From positions 29,209,438 to 29,273,437 of the forward strand of contig JAGTTD010000001.1 of assembly GCA_018398585.1 (NCBI GenBank): DNA of 64,000 bases. Reading direction: 5' to 3'. The notes below the pieces were generated by a model. The model was given only the letters and a program-made list of their open reading frames with translations, ran no database searches and was not told the origin of the DNA. The DNA is from Simmondsia chinensis (lineage: Eukaryota > Streptophyta > Magnoliopsida > Caryophyllales > Simmondsiaceae). The position numbers were made by a program, and so were the translations under genes. Positions 55,376 to 64,000 of the stretch are shown here, one piece after another (the first letter of the stretch is position 1; the number at the start of each line of letters is the position of its first letter).

Positions 55376-55813
55376 GTAAATCACGTAATATTACTTTGAG
55401 ATTTAGCGGGCTAGTTTTTTAGTACAAAACTTTGTTAAATAATTATTAATCCAAAGAGTTGCATGTATTTAATAAATTAGTCCAAATAGAAGTGTGTGTG
55501 AAGGTGCAAAACAGGCTCCACTTTCATTATTTTACAAGATTGTTTGAATTATTTTATTAAATATATATAACCTTTTGGAATAAAAAGTTACTTCACAAAA
55601 TTATATCTTAAATAATTTATACACTAAACCCAGGGTACTAATATGTAATTTACCCTATAATATTTAATTATTCATGATAATGTTGACATATTTTCAGTGT
55701 TTTTTATTGTCTAATATTGTGTATCTATATATCTATACATAGGATTGTATGTATGTCATTTACGAATAAAATATTTTATTTCAATAATAAATAATTATTA
55801 CTTGAAAATAGTC

Positions 55814-55972
55814 TTTTAAAAATATTATTGTCCTCGGACAAAGCCTCCCTTTAGGATAGTAACTTAAAAGGGTAAGGGCGTAAGGATGCGTACAACTCAC
55901 TACCCCCAAACCATGCATTGGCAAGAGCCCTCATAGCACCGGGCTTCTTGGTATTGTATTTTAAAAATATTA
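55814..55972 (+). mobile_element. SINE in the left arm of the foldback element
   Basis: 131-bp SINE (55828-55958), flanked by TTTTAAAAATATTA (55814-55827 and 55959-55972). Body: CTCGGACAAAGCCTCCCTTT, ACAACTCACTACCCCCA, GAGCCCTCATAGCACCGGGC, with a degraded TTGGTATTG tail. Confidence 0.9.
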
Positions 55973-56387
55973 GTGTGTTCAGAAAGAAAAGGAATGTTGA
56001 AACTAATATACTGCTTATGTATGTTGTGATGTAAGTCTATAGAACCGCAGTAAAATATGGTTAGAATGTTATATAGGAAAAATAGTTACGAAATGAAAGG
56101 CTGTGTTACAAAAAAAATTTCTATTATTTTTAACACGAAATCGAACTTTTCACCACACAATTGATACTTTTGACCTACAAATTGGTACTTTTGACTAACA
56201 AATTGGAGCTTTCCACCATACAAATGGAACTTAATTGAGCTAGGATGCCACTTTTGGCCAAACAATAGTACTCTTGACCAAACAATTGGTGCTTTTTACC
56301 ATAACAATGGAACTTTTTACCACAATATTCTTAACATTTATTTAGTACATTTTAAAGTCCATTATTCTGTTATATATGCATTTCATC

Positions 56388-57190
56388 AAAAGTACCATTG
56401 TTTGCCAAAAACTACAATTCTAGCCCAGCAAATTACCATTTGTGTGGCGAAAGTTCCGTTCATTTGTGAAAAGCTGCATTTTGTCGTGACACAATCTAGC
56501 ATTTCGTAATTCTTTGCCACTGATAACATTATAATCACAATTAACTATAGTCCTAAAGACATAACCTTGACTTATGGATGGCTAGTACCATAGTGTCAAC
56601 ATCCCTTTTTCTTTTTTTAAGCTATTTTGAAATTGTTATTTTTTTAAAAAAATTTATTTGTACTGTAAGGAGAACTATTATTCATAAATGAAATACATAC
56701 ATAACAAAATAATAGATTTGAAATGCACTAAACAAATGTTAAGACTATCATGGCAAAACGTTTCATTGTTATGGCAAAAAGTCTCAATTTGTTGATCAAA
56801 AGTACCCTTGTTTGCCCAAAAATACCATTCTAACCCAACAAAGCACAATTTCTATGGTGAAAGTTCCATTTGTTAGTGAAAAGCAGCATTTTGTCACGAA
56901 ATAATCTCGCATTTCGTAATTCTTTGCCGCTGATAACACTATAATCACAATTCAATGCAGGTCTACAGACATAACCTTGACTCGTGAATGGCTAGTATAA
57001 TGGTGTCAACATTCCTTTTTCTTTTTTAAATAAAATACTATTTTTAAATTGCTACTTTTTAAAAAAAATATTTCTATTGAAAAGAGAATTATTATTCATA
57101 AACGAAATACATACATAACACAATAGTAGACTTTGAAACACACTAAATAAATGTTAAATCTATGATGGTAAAAAGTTCCAATTTTTTGGT
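56388..57190. repeat. 413-bp direct repeat inside the foldback element
   Basis: Two copies (about 56388 and 56801) and a third partial near 57190. They share TTTCGTAATTCTTTGCC, TAACCTTGACT and AAATACATACATAACA. Flanking sequence is rich in CAAATTGGTACTTTTGACC-like words. Confidence 0.8.
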
Positions 57191-57486
57191 CAAATATATC
57201 ATTGTTTGCCCAAAAGTTCCATTCTACCTCAACAAAGTACCATTAGCTGGTGAAAAGTTTTAATTTGTTGGTCAAAAGTATTATTGCTTGCCCAAAAGTA
57301 TCTTTTGTGTGCTGAAAAGTTTGGTTTTGGGGTAAAAGAAATAGAATTTTTTTTACACAACCTTTCATTTCGTAATTCTTTGTCTTATATAATTTTTTAA
57401 CCATATTTTACTACAGTTCTATGGACTTTCATTATAATATACATGAGTAGTATGATATTTTCAACGCTCCTTCTTTTTCTGTATAT

Positions 57487-57647
57487 AATAATATTTTTAA
57501 AACACAACAACAATAAGCCCGGCGCTACAAGGGCTCCTGCCAATGCATGGTACAGGGGGAGTGAGTTGTACCCATCGTTATGCCCTTATCCTTTTAATGT
57601 GCTACCCTAAAGGGAGGCTGTGTCTGAGAACAATAATATTTTTAAAA
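57487..57647 (-). mobile_element. SINE in the right arm of the foldback element
   Basis: 129-bp SINE (57503-57631) with a 16-bp duplication AATAATATTTTTAAAA (57487-57502 and 57632-57647). It is the mirror image of the left-arm SINE: same body, same flanking sequence on the opposite strand. Confidence 0.93.
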
Positions 57648-57961
57648 GATTATTTTCAAATAATAATTATTTAATATAGAAATAAGAATTTATTCGTAAA
57701 CAAAATACGTACAATCTTATATATACATATATGGATACACAATAATAAAAAATAGAAAACACTAGAAATATGTCAACATTATCATGAATAATTAAATATT
57801 ATAGAGTAAATTACATATTAGTACCATGGGCTTTACTGTATTAATTGTTTGAGACACAACTTTGTGAAGCAACTTTTTACTCCAAAAAGTTACATATATT
57901 TAATAAAATAGTTCAAATACTGGTGGGAAAGAATGAAAGTGGGCCTGTTTTGCACCTTTAC

Positions 57962-58570
57962 TGTCATGACCGTGAAGTATTTTCTTCATCTTAAGCTGCT
58001 GTTTGCTGTGTTTTAACAATTGTTCATTCAAATGTAATTTTGGCAAGAAAATTGATTTTGCTGCTTGTTTTGGAGGGAAATCTAGTCACGTCGGTTTAAG
58101 CTTTTGTCCTGATGCAATGTCTTAACCGCCATTAATCTTGTGTATAAATAACAAAATATATTTGTATTCCTGATTCATTGAATAGAAAATGAATCTATTT
58201 CCTCTCTCAAACCTAATTTCTCTCTAATTCTCATCTCTTTCACTTCTCTCCGCATCTCATACTCTCTTATCTCAAGTCTGTGATTCAAGTTTGATCTTGA
58301 ATCATAACAATTGGTATCAGAGATTGTGTTTGCTGCTGATTGATTGTTAGTTGATTAATTCGAGCAAATGCTGCTGCTAATGCTACTTATGCTGCTAATG
58401 TTGATGCAAATGCTAGAGCTAATGTGGAAGTTAATCAATTTGAACAATTGAAACTTCAAATGGAGAAAATGGAGGAAATGTTTGTAAGGATGCAGCATGT
58501 TATGATTCTCATAGTAGGGGAATATGAATTAGAGTATGAATGTAATAAGTGATGTATGTTAGTTGATTGT
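57962..58570 (+). mobile_element. Gypsy-Y, 5' end only
   Basis: A 348-bp LTR (57962-58309, TGTCATGACCG to ATAACA) and primer-binding site TGGTATCAGAGA (58312-58323). Then comes the start of a Gag-like frame with Asn/Ala runs and a coiled coil (VNQFEQLKLQMEKMEEMFVR, about 58430). It is interrupted at 58571 by LTR-X. The target is the centre of the foldback hairpin. Confidence 0.8.
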
Positions 58571-58891
58571 TGTCATGACAGTCTAACTAGTTAAGGTCGG
58601 TTATGTCGTTAGTCAAGGCTAGTCCTTTGTGGCGGCTAGCTTAGGCATTAGTATGATTAGATTGTCTTGATTCAAGGTATTATCTCATAGCTAGTAAGTA
58701 GTATATAAATGTAATCTCAAGATTGTAATCTCATAACTTTGAATAAAAATATCTCTTTTGAGATTAATTCTCTCTACTCTCATGTAACCTTCTCAATTTT
58801 CTCTTCTCAATTCAATTCTCTTCTCATCTAAACTCTCTTTGATTCTATCTTCCCCTAGGTTATGATTTGAGATTATATCTCGACCATAACA
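58571..58891 (+). repeat. 5' LTR of LTR-X copy X2
   Basis: 321 bp with a CT-rich end and ATATAAATG near 58692 as TATA box. It precedes the primer-binding site by two bases. Confidence 0.75.
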
Positions 58892-58906
58892 ATTGGTATA
58901 AGAGCC

Positions 58907-59879
58907 TCGTTTGGCTTCCAAATCAAACATGATTTGATATCAAATATCTTTTATTTCATTGCAAATTGATTAGGAGTTCAATTTTGAATTCTTGATTGAT
59001 TGATATCAAGTTCTTGAGTTCTTTATCCAGAGCGTATCTGAAAATTTCATTGAAACAAATAAAAAAAAAGAGGTTGAATATCAAGTTCAGTTCAGACTTT
59101 ATGGATCATTAAGCCTTGCATTGAATCAAGCCGGTGGAGGTTGCATCTGGTGCAGATCTTCAAAGCTTGAATTCATTGTTCAGAAGCTTGTGTTTGGCTC
59201 AGGATACAGTGTAAATGTGCTGAGTGATCTTAAGATAGAGATTAGATTCTATTGGAGATTAGAACCGTGAACAAAGTGCAGTACATTGATCATATTCAAA
59301 GTCCTACTTCAGGTTCTACTTTTGGAGTAGATTCAATCTAAAAATTATAAAGAAACTGAGTTTAATTCAGTAACTAAAAGTGCAAAGAGCTGAACATAGT
59401 GAATTGAATTGTTGATTGAATGTTGTTGAGTTCTAGAGTTTTTGAGTTAATAAGCATCGATCAAGTGTAGTTCCACTGGAATCTTGTTGATTCCATAGGA
59501 ATTTACTAAATATTAAAGAGTTACTCGCTCACAGGTGAAATCAACAACGAACTAAGAGCAGAATCGCAGAAATCTAACCTCATTCTTAGGACTGTGTTGA
59601 GTAGTGTGTTGAAGTCATAATTACAGTTAAAGTTCGAAACTAGTTCATATTCAAAGCCAGAATTCCTTAAGTATCGTTGTTGTTAGGGTTTGGGTTGAGT
59701 TCTCTTGATTCGTGAAGTTTGCAATTAGGGTTTGATGTTCGATTATCATCTTCAGCTGAGCAGTGACATTGATTTGTTGGTGTCGAAGAGTTGAATCGTT
59801 GTTGCAAAGAATCCTTGGCTATGTTTGAGGGATTCTTTTGTTAGTAAAGCTAGATTAACATTGGTTCAAGAATCTAAAC
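58907..59879 (+). other. LTR-X leader, copy X2
   Basis: About 970 bp, noncoding, matching 781-1642 in reverse. Conserved stretches include GTTAGGGTTT and ATTGATTAGGAGTTCAATTT. Confidence 0.75.
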
Positions 59880-61661
59880 ATGAATTACAACTCTAGCTTA
59901 ACTATGGAAGAAGGAAATGTTGCTGCAAACAAGGAGAAGATAGCTGATAGAGTTAATCAGAAATCACAAGAGTGGGAGGAAATGCTCGTCAATCATTTTA
60001 GGCAGCAAATGCAACGGTTTGAGGAGAGGTTTGCTGAAATTGCTGCAACTTTCAGAATGCAAAATGTGCCCTCCAATGTGGGACCTCTGTCACCTGCGAA
60101 TCGGATTGAGGTGGAGCTAGTTCATCAACTAATTCATGATGAACTCACGGGGGATAGTGACGAAGCTCGTGAGGAGAAGTTTAATTAAGAGAATAAGCTT
60201 GATGAAGAGATTGTTATGCCTATGGAGGATAAAGAGTGTGTTCAGCTGCATATACAAGCCTCTGAATTTGTTGCGGCAGGTTTGGATTCAAGACAGGCTG
60301 AAATGAAATCACAAGTGCAAATTGAGATTTGGAGTAGCAGGAAGTTGGGGGTAAGGTACTCTCTGCTGCATGATAATCTGCAGCACAGTAAAGAGATTTG
60401 CTTGTTTATCCATTTAAACCTCAAGAAATGTTACTCGAGCAAGAGGCTAAGAGCAACGGAAAAGCCATTTTTGGTTTACAACGGAAAACCTCTAGATTTC
60501 CTATGCCTTAAATCAAATAATAAGATTCATGATAAGCTTGATGTTAGCGAGAACAGGGAATTGATGAAGCATGAGATGGTTATGTTATCGTTCGATAGAT
60601 TTGAGGTTTCTGCTTGGATTAGTAAAATGCTTAAGAAGGCAAGGAGGAAGAAGAAATCTAACTACAATAAGGCAATCTCAACAAAAGATCAGGGCGTTGC
60701 TTCTACAGTACATTCAGACTTAAGGAAGCATAAGGCTGTTGTTGAGTCAAGCCAATCGGTTCAAAGGAAACCTATGCAAGGACAATAATGCAGTGAGGAT
60801 ACTATTAGAGCATTTCAGTCATGAATTGGTGCATCTCATTCAAGTATTGGACATAGTGTTTGTCCACCTGAAGTGGTACACTCTCTTGTGTTTGAAGAAA
60901 TGATGCAACAAGAGTCTTTAATGCAACAAGAGTGCGATCTTACATCGAGAATGGATCAATCTGAATGTCAGTAAGCTGAATGGTTCCAGAAGCAAGTGCA
61001 AGCAGTGAAGTGTGTATCGGTGCAGCATTCTCAATAGCCATCACGAGGCTTTGATAGAGGAGCTCAAACCAAGTGCACACAAGGGGTTGATTCAGCAGTA
61101 AATCAGGTAGGGTTGAGACCTTTTGATCTTGAAAAAGACGAATTAAATGTGCTTGAGGAAGGTAGACATCAATTGCAGCAGCACATTGAAGGGAATTCAA
61201 TTGACAATGTAAGATTCAGTTTGGAATGGGAAGCCGCAGTTGGAAATCAAAGAGTTTTTGCCACATAAACATTGAATTCAGTTGTGAAACCTCTTGACGT
61301 TGTTGTGGTACCATCAAATACTACACCAAATGTGTTACTTAACTGTCCTAGACACACGGTTATGTCACTTCAGCCAAGAAGTATGTGAGATCAGGATGCT
61401 TGGCAAGGTTCTTTATGTGGAGAGAAGGTTTATCCAAGTACAAATGTGAGTGTAAAACCTCCTCCTCAACTGGGTAAAGAGATGTGTGTACTTAAGCAAG
61501 CAGAAGCACACTGTCAGATGGAGAAATTGCAAGAACAGGTTGATCCGTGTCCTTTTTCAAGTAGTGTTGTGACTTTTCAAAGTGCAAACTCTTTTAACAA
61601 GCTTCCTCCGGATCTGGGAAAAGAAAATAATGGCTGTAAGGAGCTTAAACAAGGAGCTTAA
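59880..61661 (+). pseudogene. Degenerate ORF of LTR-X, unknown protein (about 594 codons)
   Basis: One reading frame runs from the Met at 59880 to 61661 with only seven internal stops (60186, 60786, 60822, 60972, 61035, 61266, 61386) and no frameshift; random sequence would give some 28 or more. It begins with a coiled coil (FEERFAEIAATFRMQNVPSN, about 60020) like the Gag N-terminus of the Gypsy elements here. Then come a region with PFLVYNGKPLDFLCLKS (60470), a Lys-rich patch (LKKARRKKKSNYNK, 60630), and RFSLEWEAAVGNQRVF (61210), which is conserved in X1. I recognise no enzyme domain. Function unknown. Confidence 0.65.
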
Positions 61662-61860
61662 TTGGTGAAATGTGTTAACCAATCTGCTAATATGCATCTC
61701 AGATTTCAGCAAAAGAAAGACCAAGTTTCTTATTTCCTATTTATGTTCAGACTTGGAAGTTAGAGCAGATAGCTGATTTGTTGAAGGTGTACAAATGGGT
61801 TCAAGTGCCTATTGATCAATTCCAATTAAGTACCAAGGGGTTTTTTTTAGAAGGACCAAC

Positions 61861-62646
61861 ATGGTGGTGAAGTCACTTGTCAAGAAGGAATGTGTTCTGC
61901 CACTGCAGCTTTTGTTTGAGAGCTTACATGGTTATGGACTTAAGTGCAGCATAACTGAGGTGGTTTTTGAAGTTTGGGGCTTGGATAAAAGATGGATTCA
62001 ACAGCAAGTTGGGTTAGTTGAAGGAATCCGAAGGCTTATTGACAAAAATTTAGCTATGCAAAATGGCGATATTTTTGGAAGTACTTGTCCAATGCAAGAA
62101 GGCCAAAAGGTTCAGTTGTATGGGGCTGATTGGTACTCAATTATGACCACTAATGGCAGGCCTCCTAATTTTGTTGTTAAAGGCAGCAGTGTGAAGGTTT
62201 TGGTGGTTCAAGCTGCAACAGAGAAGACAAAACCTAGCTTGGAAACGTGTAGAGATCAAGCTGAAATGAAAGGAAATGTTACAAAGGTGCAAGCAACTAT
62301 GAGGCCACCTGAGCATTCTGTGGAAAAGCATTGTTATGGTGGTTTCATCTTTGAAAGCAAGAACGAGACAAGATCAAGTCCAGCTGAAATGGGAACACAC
62401 ATCAACAAGGAACTTGGAAACAGATCAGTTCTTGAATCGATGATGTACAGGGTCGTTTTGATGTTCCATGGGTCTCATGGGCTGGCGAAATTTGCATTCT
62501 TACTTGTGCCCATTGATACAGGATTAGGATTACTTCATTTAAATCAATTTAGCGGTAGCGTGTCAATTGAAAGCAGGAAATTAATGCAGGTTCAAACAAG
62601 AGCTGCAGATTTTGTGAACAACCTAGAACTTGAGGCCTGCACTTGA
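61861..62646 (+). CDS. LTR-X second ORF, unknown protein
   Basis: Open for 261 codons in a frame shifted by one from the upstream ORF; sequence at about 61750-61860 is also coding-like (QIADLLKVYKWVQVPIDQFQ) in another frame, so the two may once have been one protein. Segments: LLFESLHGYGLKCSITEVVF, QKVQLYGADWYSIMTTNGRP, MMYRVVLMFHGSHGLAKFAF. No known motif, signal peptide or clear membrane segment. It ends 32 bp before the element's purine tract, which places it at the 3' end, where pol or an env-like ORF would lie. Confidence 0.5.
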   Translation: MVVKSLVKKECVLPLQLLFESLHGYGLKCSITEVVFEVWGLDKRWIQQQVGLVEGIRRLIDKNLAMQNGDIFGSTCPMQEGQKVQLYGADWYSIMTTNGRPPNFVVKGSSVKVLVVQAATEKTKPSLETCRDQAEMKGNVTKVQATMRPPEHSVEKHCYGGFIFESKNETRSSPAEMGTHINKELGNRSVLESMMYRVVLMFHGSHGLAKFAFLLVPIDTGLGLLHLNQFSGSVSIESRKLMQVQTRAADFVNNLELEACT

Positions 62647-62678
62647 GCTTGGCTAATCTGGTTTAAAAGTGGAGACCT

Positions 62679-64000
62679 TGTTGGAAAAAGCATATGAATT
62701 TTGTTGAAAAATAAACTCTGATGCCGACTATTGGGTTCACAGTTCTCAACTATGGTCACAACAATAGGCACCTATTAGACCACTTAGAGTAGGAGACTCT
62801 TCTCTCTACCTAAGCCCCCGGTCGGAGAGTCACGCTTCGTGACACCTCACGTGCGAGAGTTCCCGGGAATAGGTTTATCTCTATAAACCCTTTGCCCTAA
62901 TACCGGTTGTTGGGATAAATTTCAAAAATTCTCCCTGAAGATTAAGCAGCGGAACAGGTTTGGAATTCATAATTCTAAACCTAGGGTTGATTTAAAATTC
63001 CTAATTTTAAATCTACTGACTTAAATTCATAATTTAAATCAACAGATCTAAATTCTTAATTTAGATCTACAGGCCTTTTACTCTAATACATTCACAATAA
63101 TACATAAACTTAAACGGGTATAATAACGAATACTGTAAATAGATAGAAAAGTGAAACTAAAAGAAGAAGGAAAGAAAAACATACCTGAAATTGCTCCAAC
63201 AAAAGAAAAACTAGAAAGAATAATAATATTCTTCAAAACCGAGACCCCGAAACCTTCAACGCAATAACCTCGAACTGCCCGGAGGGTGGGCTCCGAAAAA
63301 TATTAAACTGGTTCTCCGAAACAATTTTAGAAACCCTCAAGAATTATTTTGACTCTAATTCCAAACTTCAAAATAAGCCCCTCTATTTATAAAAATATTC
63401 CGGAGCGAAAAACGCAAAAAATTCGATGTGGGACGCGCAAAACAAATTGCAGTTTTAAGTCCAAGACGCAGCGTTTCATGCATAACACAGTTAAAACTCG
63501 TCGTTTTAATTAACAGTCCAACCGCCTTTTATTTTAAATTAGAATGACACGTGTCGAGCCGTGATTGGCCTGTCCCAGAACACTCGGACTGCCACAATGG
63601 GCGTGTTGCGCGCTGGTCGGCTAGATCCGATATACGCGGATCGTCACTGTGTAGGCTTTAAAAACGCGATTTTTATTTATTTATTTTTTTTTCTTTGTTT
63701 TGCACATGTAAAAATTCATCTTATGAATTTTGATTTTTTAAAAATTATTTCATTTTATAATTTTTAATATTTATTCATCTCATGAATAATATTTGACAAA
63801 ATTAATTTACCCATCTTATGGATAAATAATTCATCTCATGAATTCTTTAATATTTTTCTGATGGCAATAAATACAGAGGCTTGCGTAGGGACCCCGGGGG
63901 CAATTTAAATCTAGCTCCAAGCGGGTTAAATTAAATCATCTCATGATATTAATTTAATTACTATTTAATGCAACTTAATTCCACTAAATAAATCTCACTG
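62679..64000 (-). repeat. LTR-S copy S2, cut by window edge
   Basis: Aligns with 43080 onward of S1 over the whole 1322 bp, starting TGTTGGAAAAAGC. Shared marks: CTCTGATGCCGACTATTGGG, the G-box (63545) and GAGGCTTGCG (63876). Whether it is solo or one end of a full element cannot be told. Confidence 0.92.

Larger units (their letters stand above)
55376..57961. mobile_element. Foldback-like inverted-repeat element
   Basis: Long inverted arms: about 55490-56130 pairs with 57340-57961 (for example GGTGCAAAACAGGCTCCACT against AGTGGGCCTGTTTTGCACC, and CGAAATGAAAGGCTGTGTTA against ACACAACCTTTCATTTCG). The left end (55376-55650) is itself a palindrome; the right counterpart is cut in its centre by Gypsy-Y at 57962. 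The middle holds a direct repeat of about 413 bp (56388 and 56801). A related palindrome is in CACTA-H at 27570. No transposase. It could be a foldback or a MULE-type element with long terminal inverted repeats. Confidence 0.7.
58571..62678 (+). mobile_element. LTR-X copy X2, LTR element with an unclassified ORF
   Basis: A 321-bp LTR (58571-58891, TGTCATGACAG to CATAACA), primer-binding site TGGTATAAGAGCC (58894-58906), a leader of about 970 bp homologous to that in X1, and a long degenerate ORF from 59880. It ends with a purine-rich AAAAGTGGAGACC (about 62664-62677) like a polypurine tract, but the next sequence is LTR-S, so the 3' LTR of X2 is not visible. No protease, RT, RNase H or integrase motif is found. 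The LTR and primer site link it to the TGTCATG Gypsy group, so it is probably a non-autonomous Gypsy derivative. Confidence 0.75.

Noticed and set aside
1..64000. Intact host gene, virus or defence system
   Set aside because: All sizeable frames are retrotransposon parts, transposon relics or unrecognised short frames. No single-copy gene signature was found.

Overview
The window reads as repeat-rich, probably heterochromatic DNA of a flowering plant. It is AT-rich. It is built almost entirely from LTR retrotransposons whose primer-binding sites match the plant initiator-Met type (TGGTATCAGAGC and variants). It also holds a CACTA transposon with subterminal repeat arrays, a short hAT element with an 8-bp target duplication, RTE-type LINE ends, and short SINEs with TTG tails. 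I found no convincing single-copy host gene, intact rRNA or tRNA gene, CRISPR array or bacterial feature. The species cannot be named from the sequence alone.

Layout. 1-4135 (minus) is a chimera: a Gypsy 5' LTR, gag and protease (Gypsy-A) joined at about 1642 to the leader and ORF of an unclassified LTR family, here called LTR-X. 4356-33757 (plus) is one large nest. The outer element is an old Copia-like element (Copia-G) whose 5' LTR was hit by Copia-C (4845-13509, minus) and by a 1.3-kb internally deleted Gypsy (Gypsy-E, 13641-14921). Its body was hit by a nearly complete Gypsy (Gypsy-D, 18886-32712, minus; 405-bp LTRs, CACCC target duplication). Gypsy-D's integrase is split by CACTA-H (20614-28698), which itself carries a SINE with a 16-bp target duplication, a 5S-rRNA-derived segment, a non-autonomous LTR element (LTR-K) with GC-rich captured sequence and a 219-bp tandem array, and the end of a second CACTA element.

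33763-36155 is a decayed Gypsy pol and 3' LTR (Gypsy-M). 36209-36755 is the hAT element. 37062-45415 is a decayed Gypsy-F, with Gypsy-L inserted in its RNase H (40161-41138) and a 2.2-kb solo LTR (LTR-S) inserted in its 3' LTR (43080-45265). 46078-46893 is an RTE LINE 3' end. About 47105-52560 is a decayed Copia-J.

53096-54490 is a three-copy 460-bp tandem repeat. About 55376-57961 is a foldback-like inverted-repeat element with one SINE at the same position in each arm. 57962-58570 is the start of Gypsy-Y. 58571-62678 is a second LTR-X copy with a degenerate frame of almost 600 codons that matches no retrotransposon domain I know. 62679 to the end is a second LTR-S copy.

How the genes work together: each autonomous family shows the usual gag, protease, reverse transcriptase/RNase H and integrase order (Gypsy) or gag, protease, integrase, RT/RNase H (Copia). 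Every copy carries stops, frameshifts or lost catalytic residues, so none looks mobile on its own. LTR-X, Gypsy-E and LTR-K are non-autonomous and would have depended on enzymes from relatives such as Gypsy-D. LTR divergence (25 differences in 405 bp for Gypsy-D, counted by eye) and the nesting order give a relative chronology of the locus.
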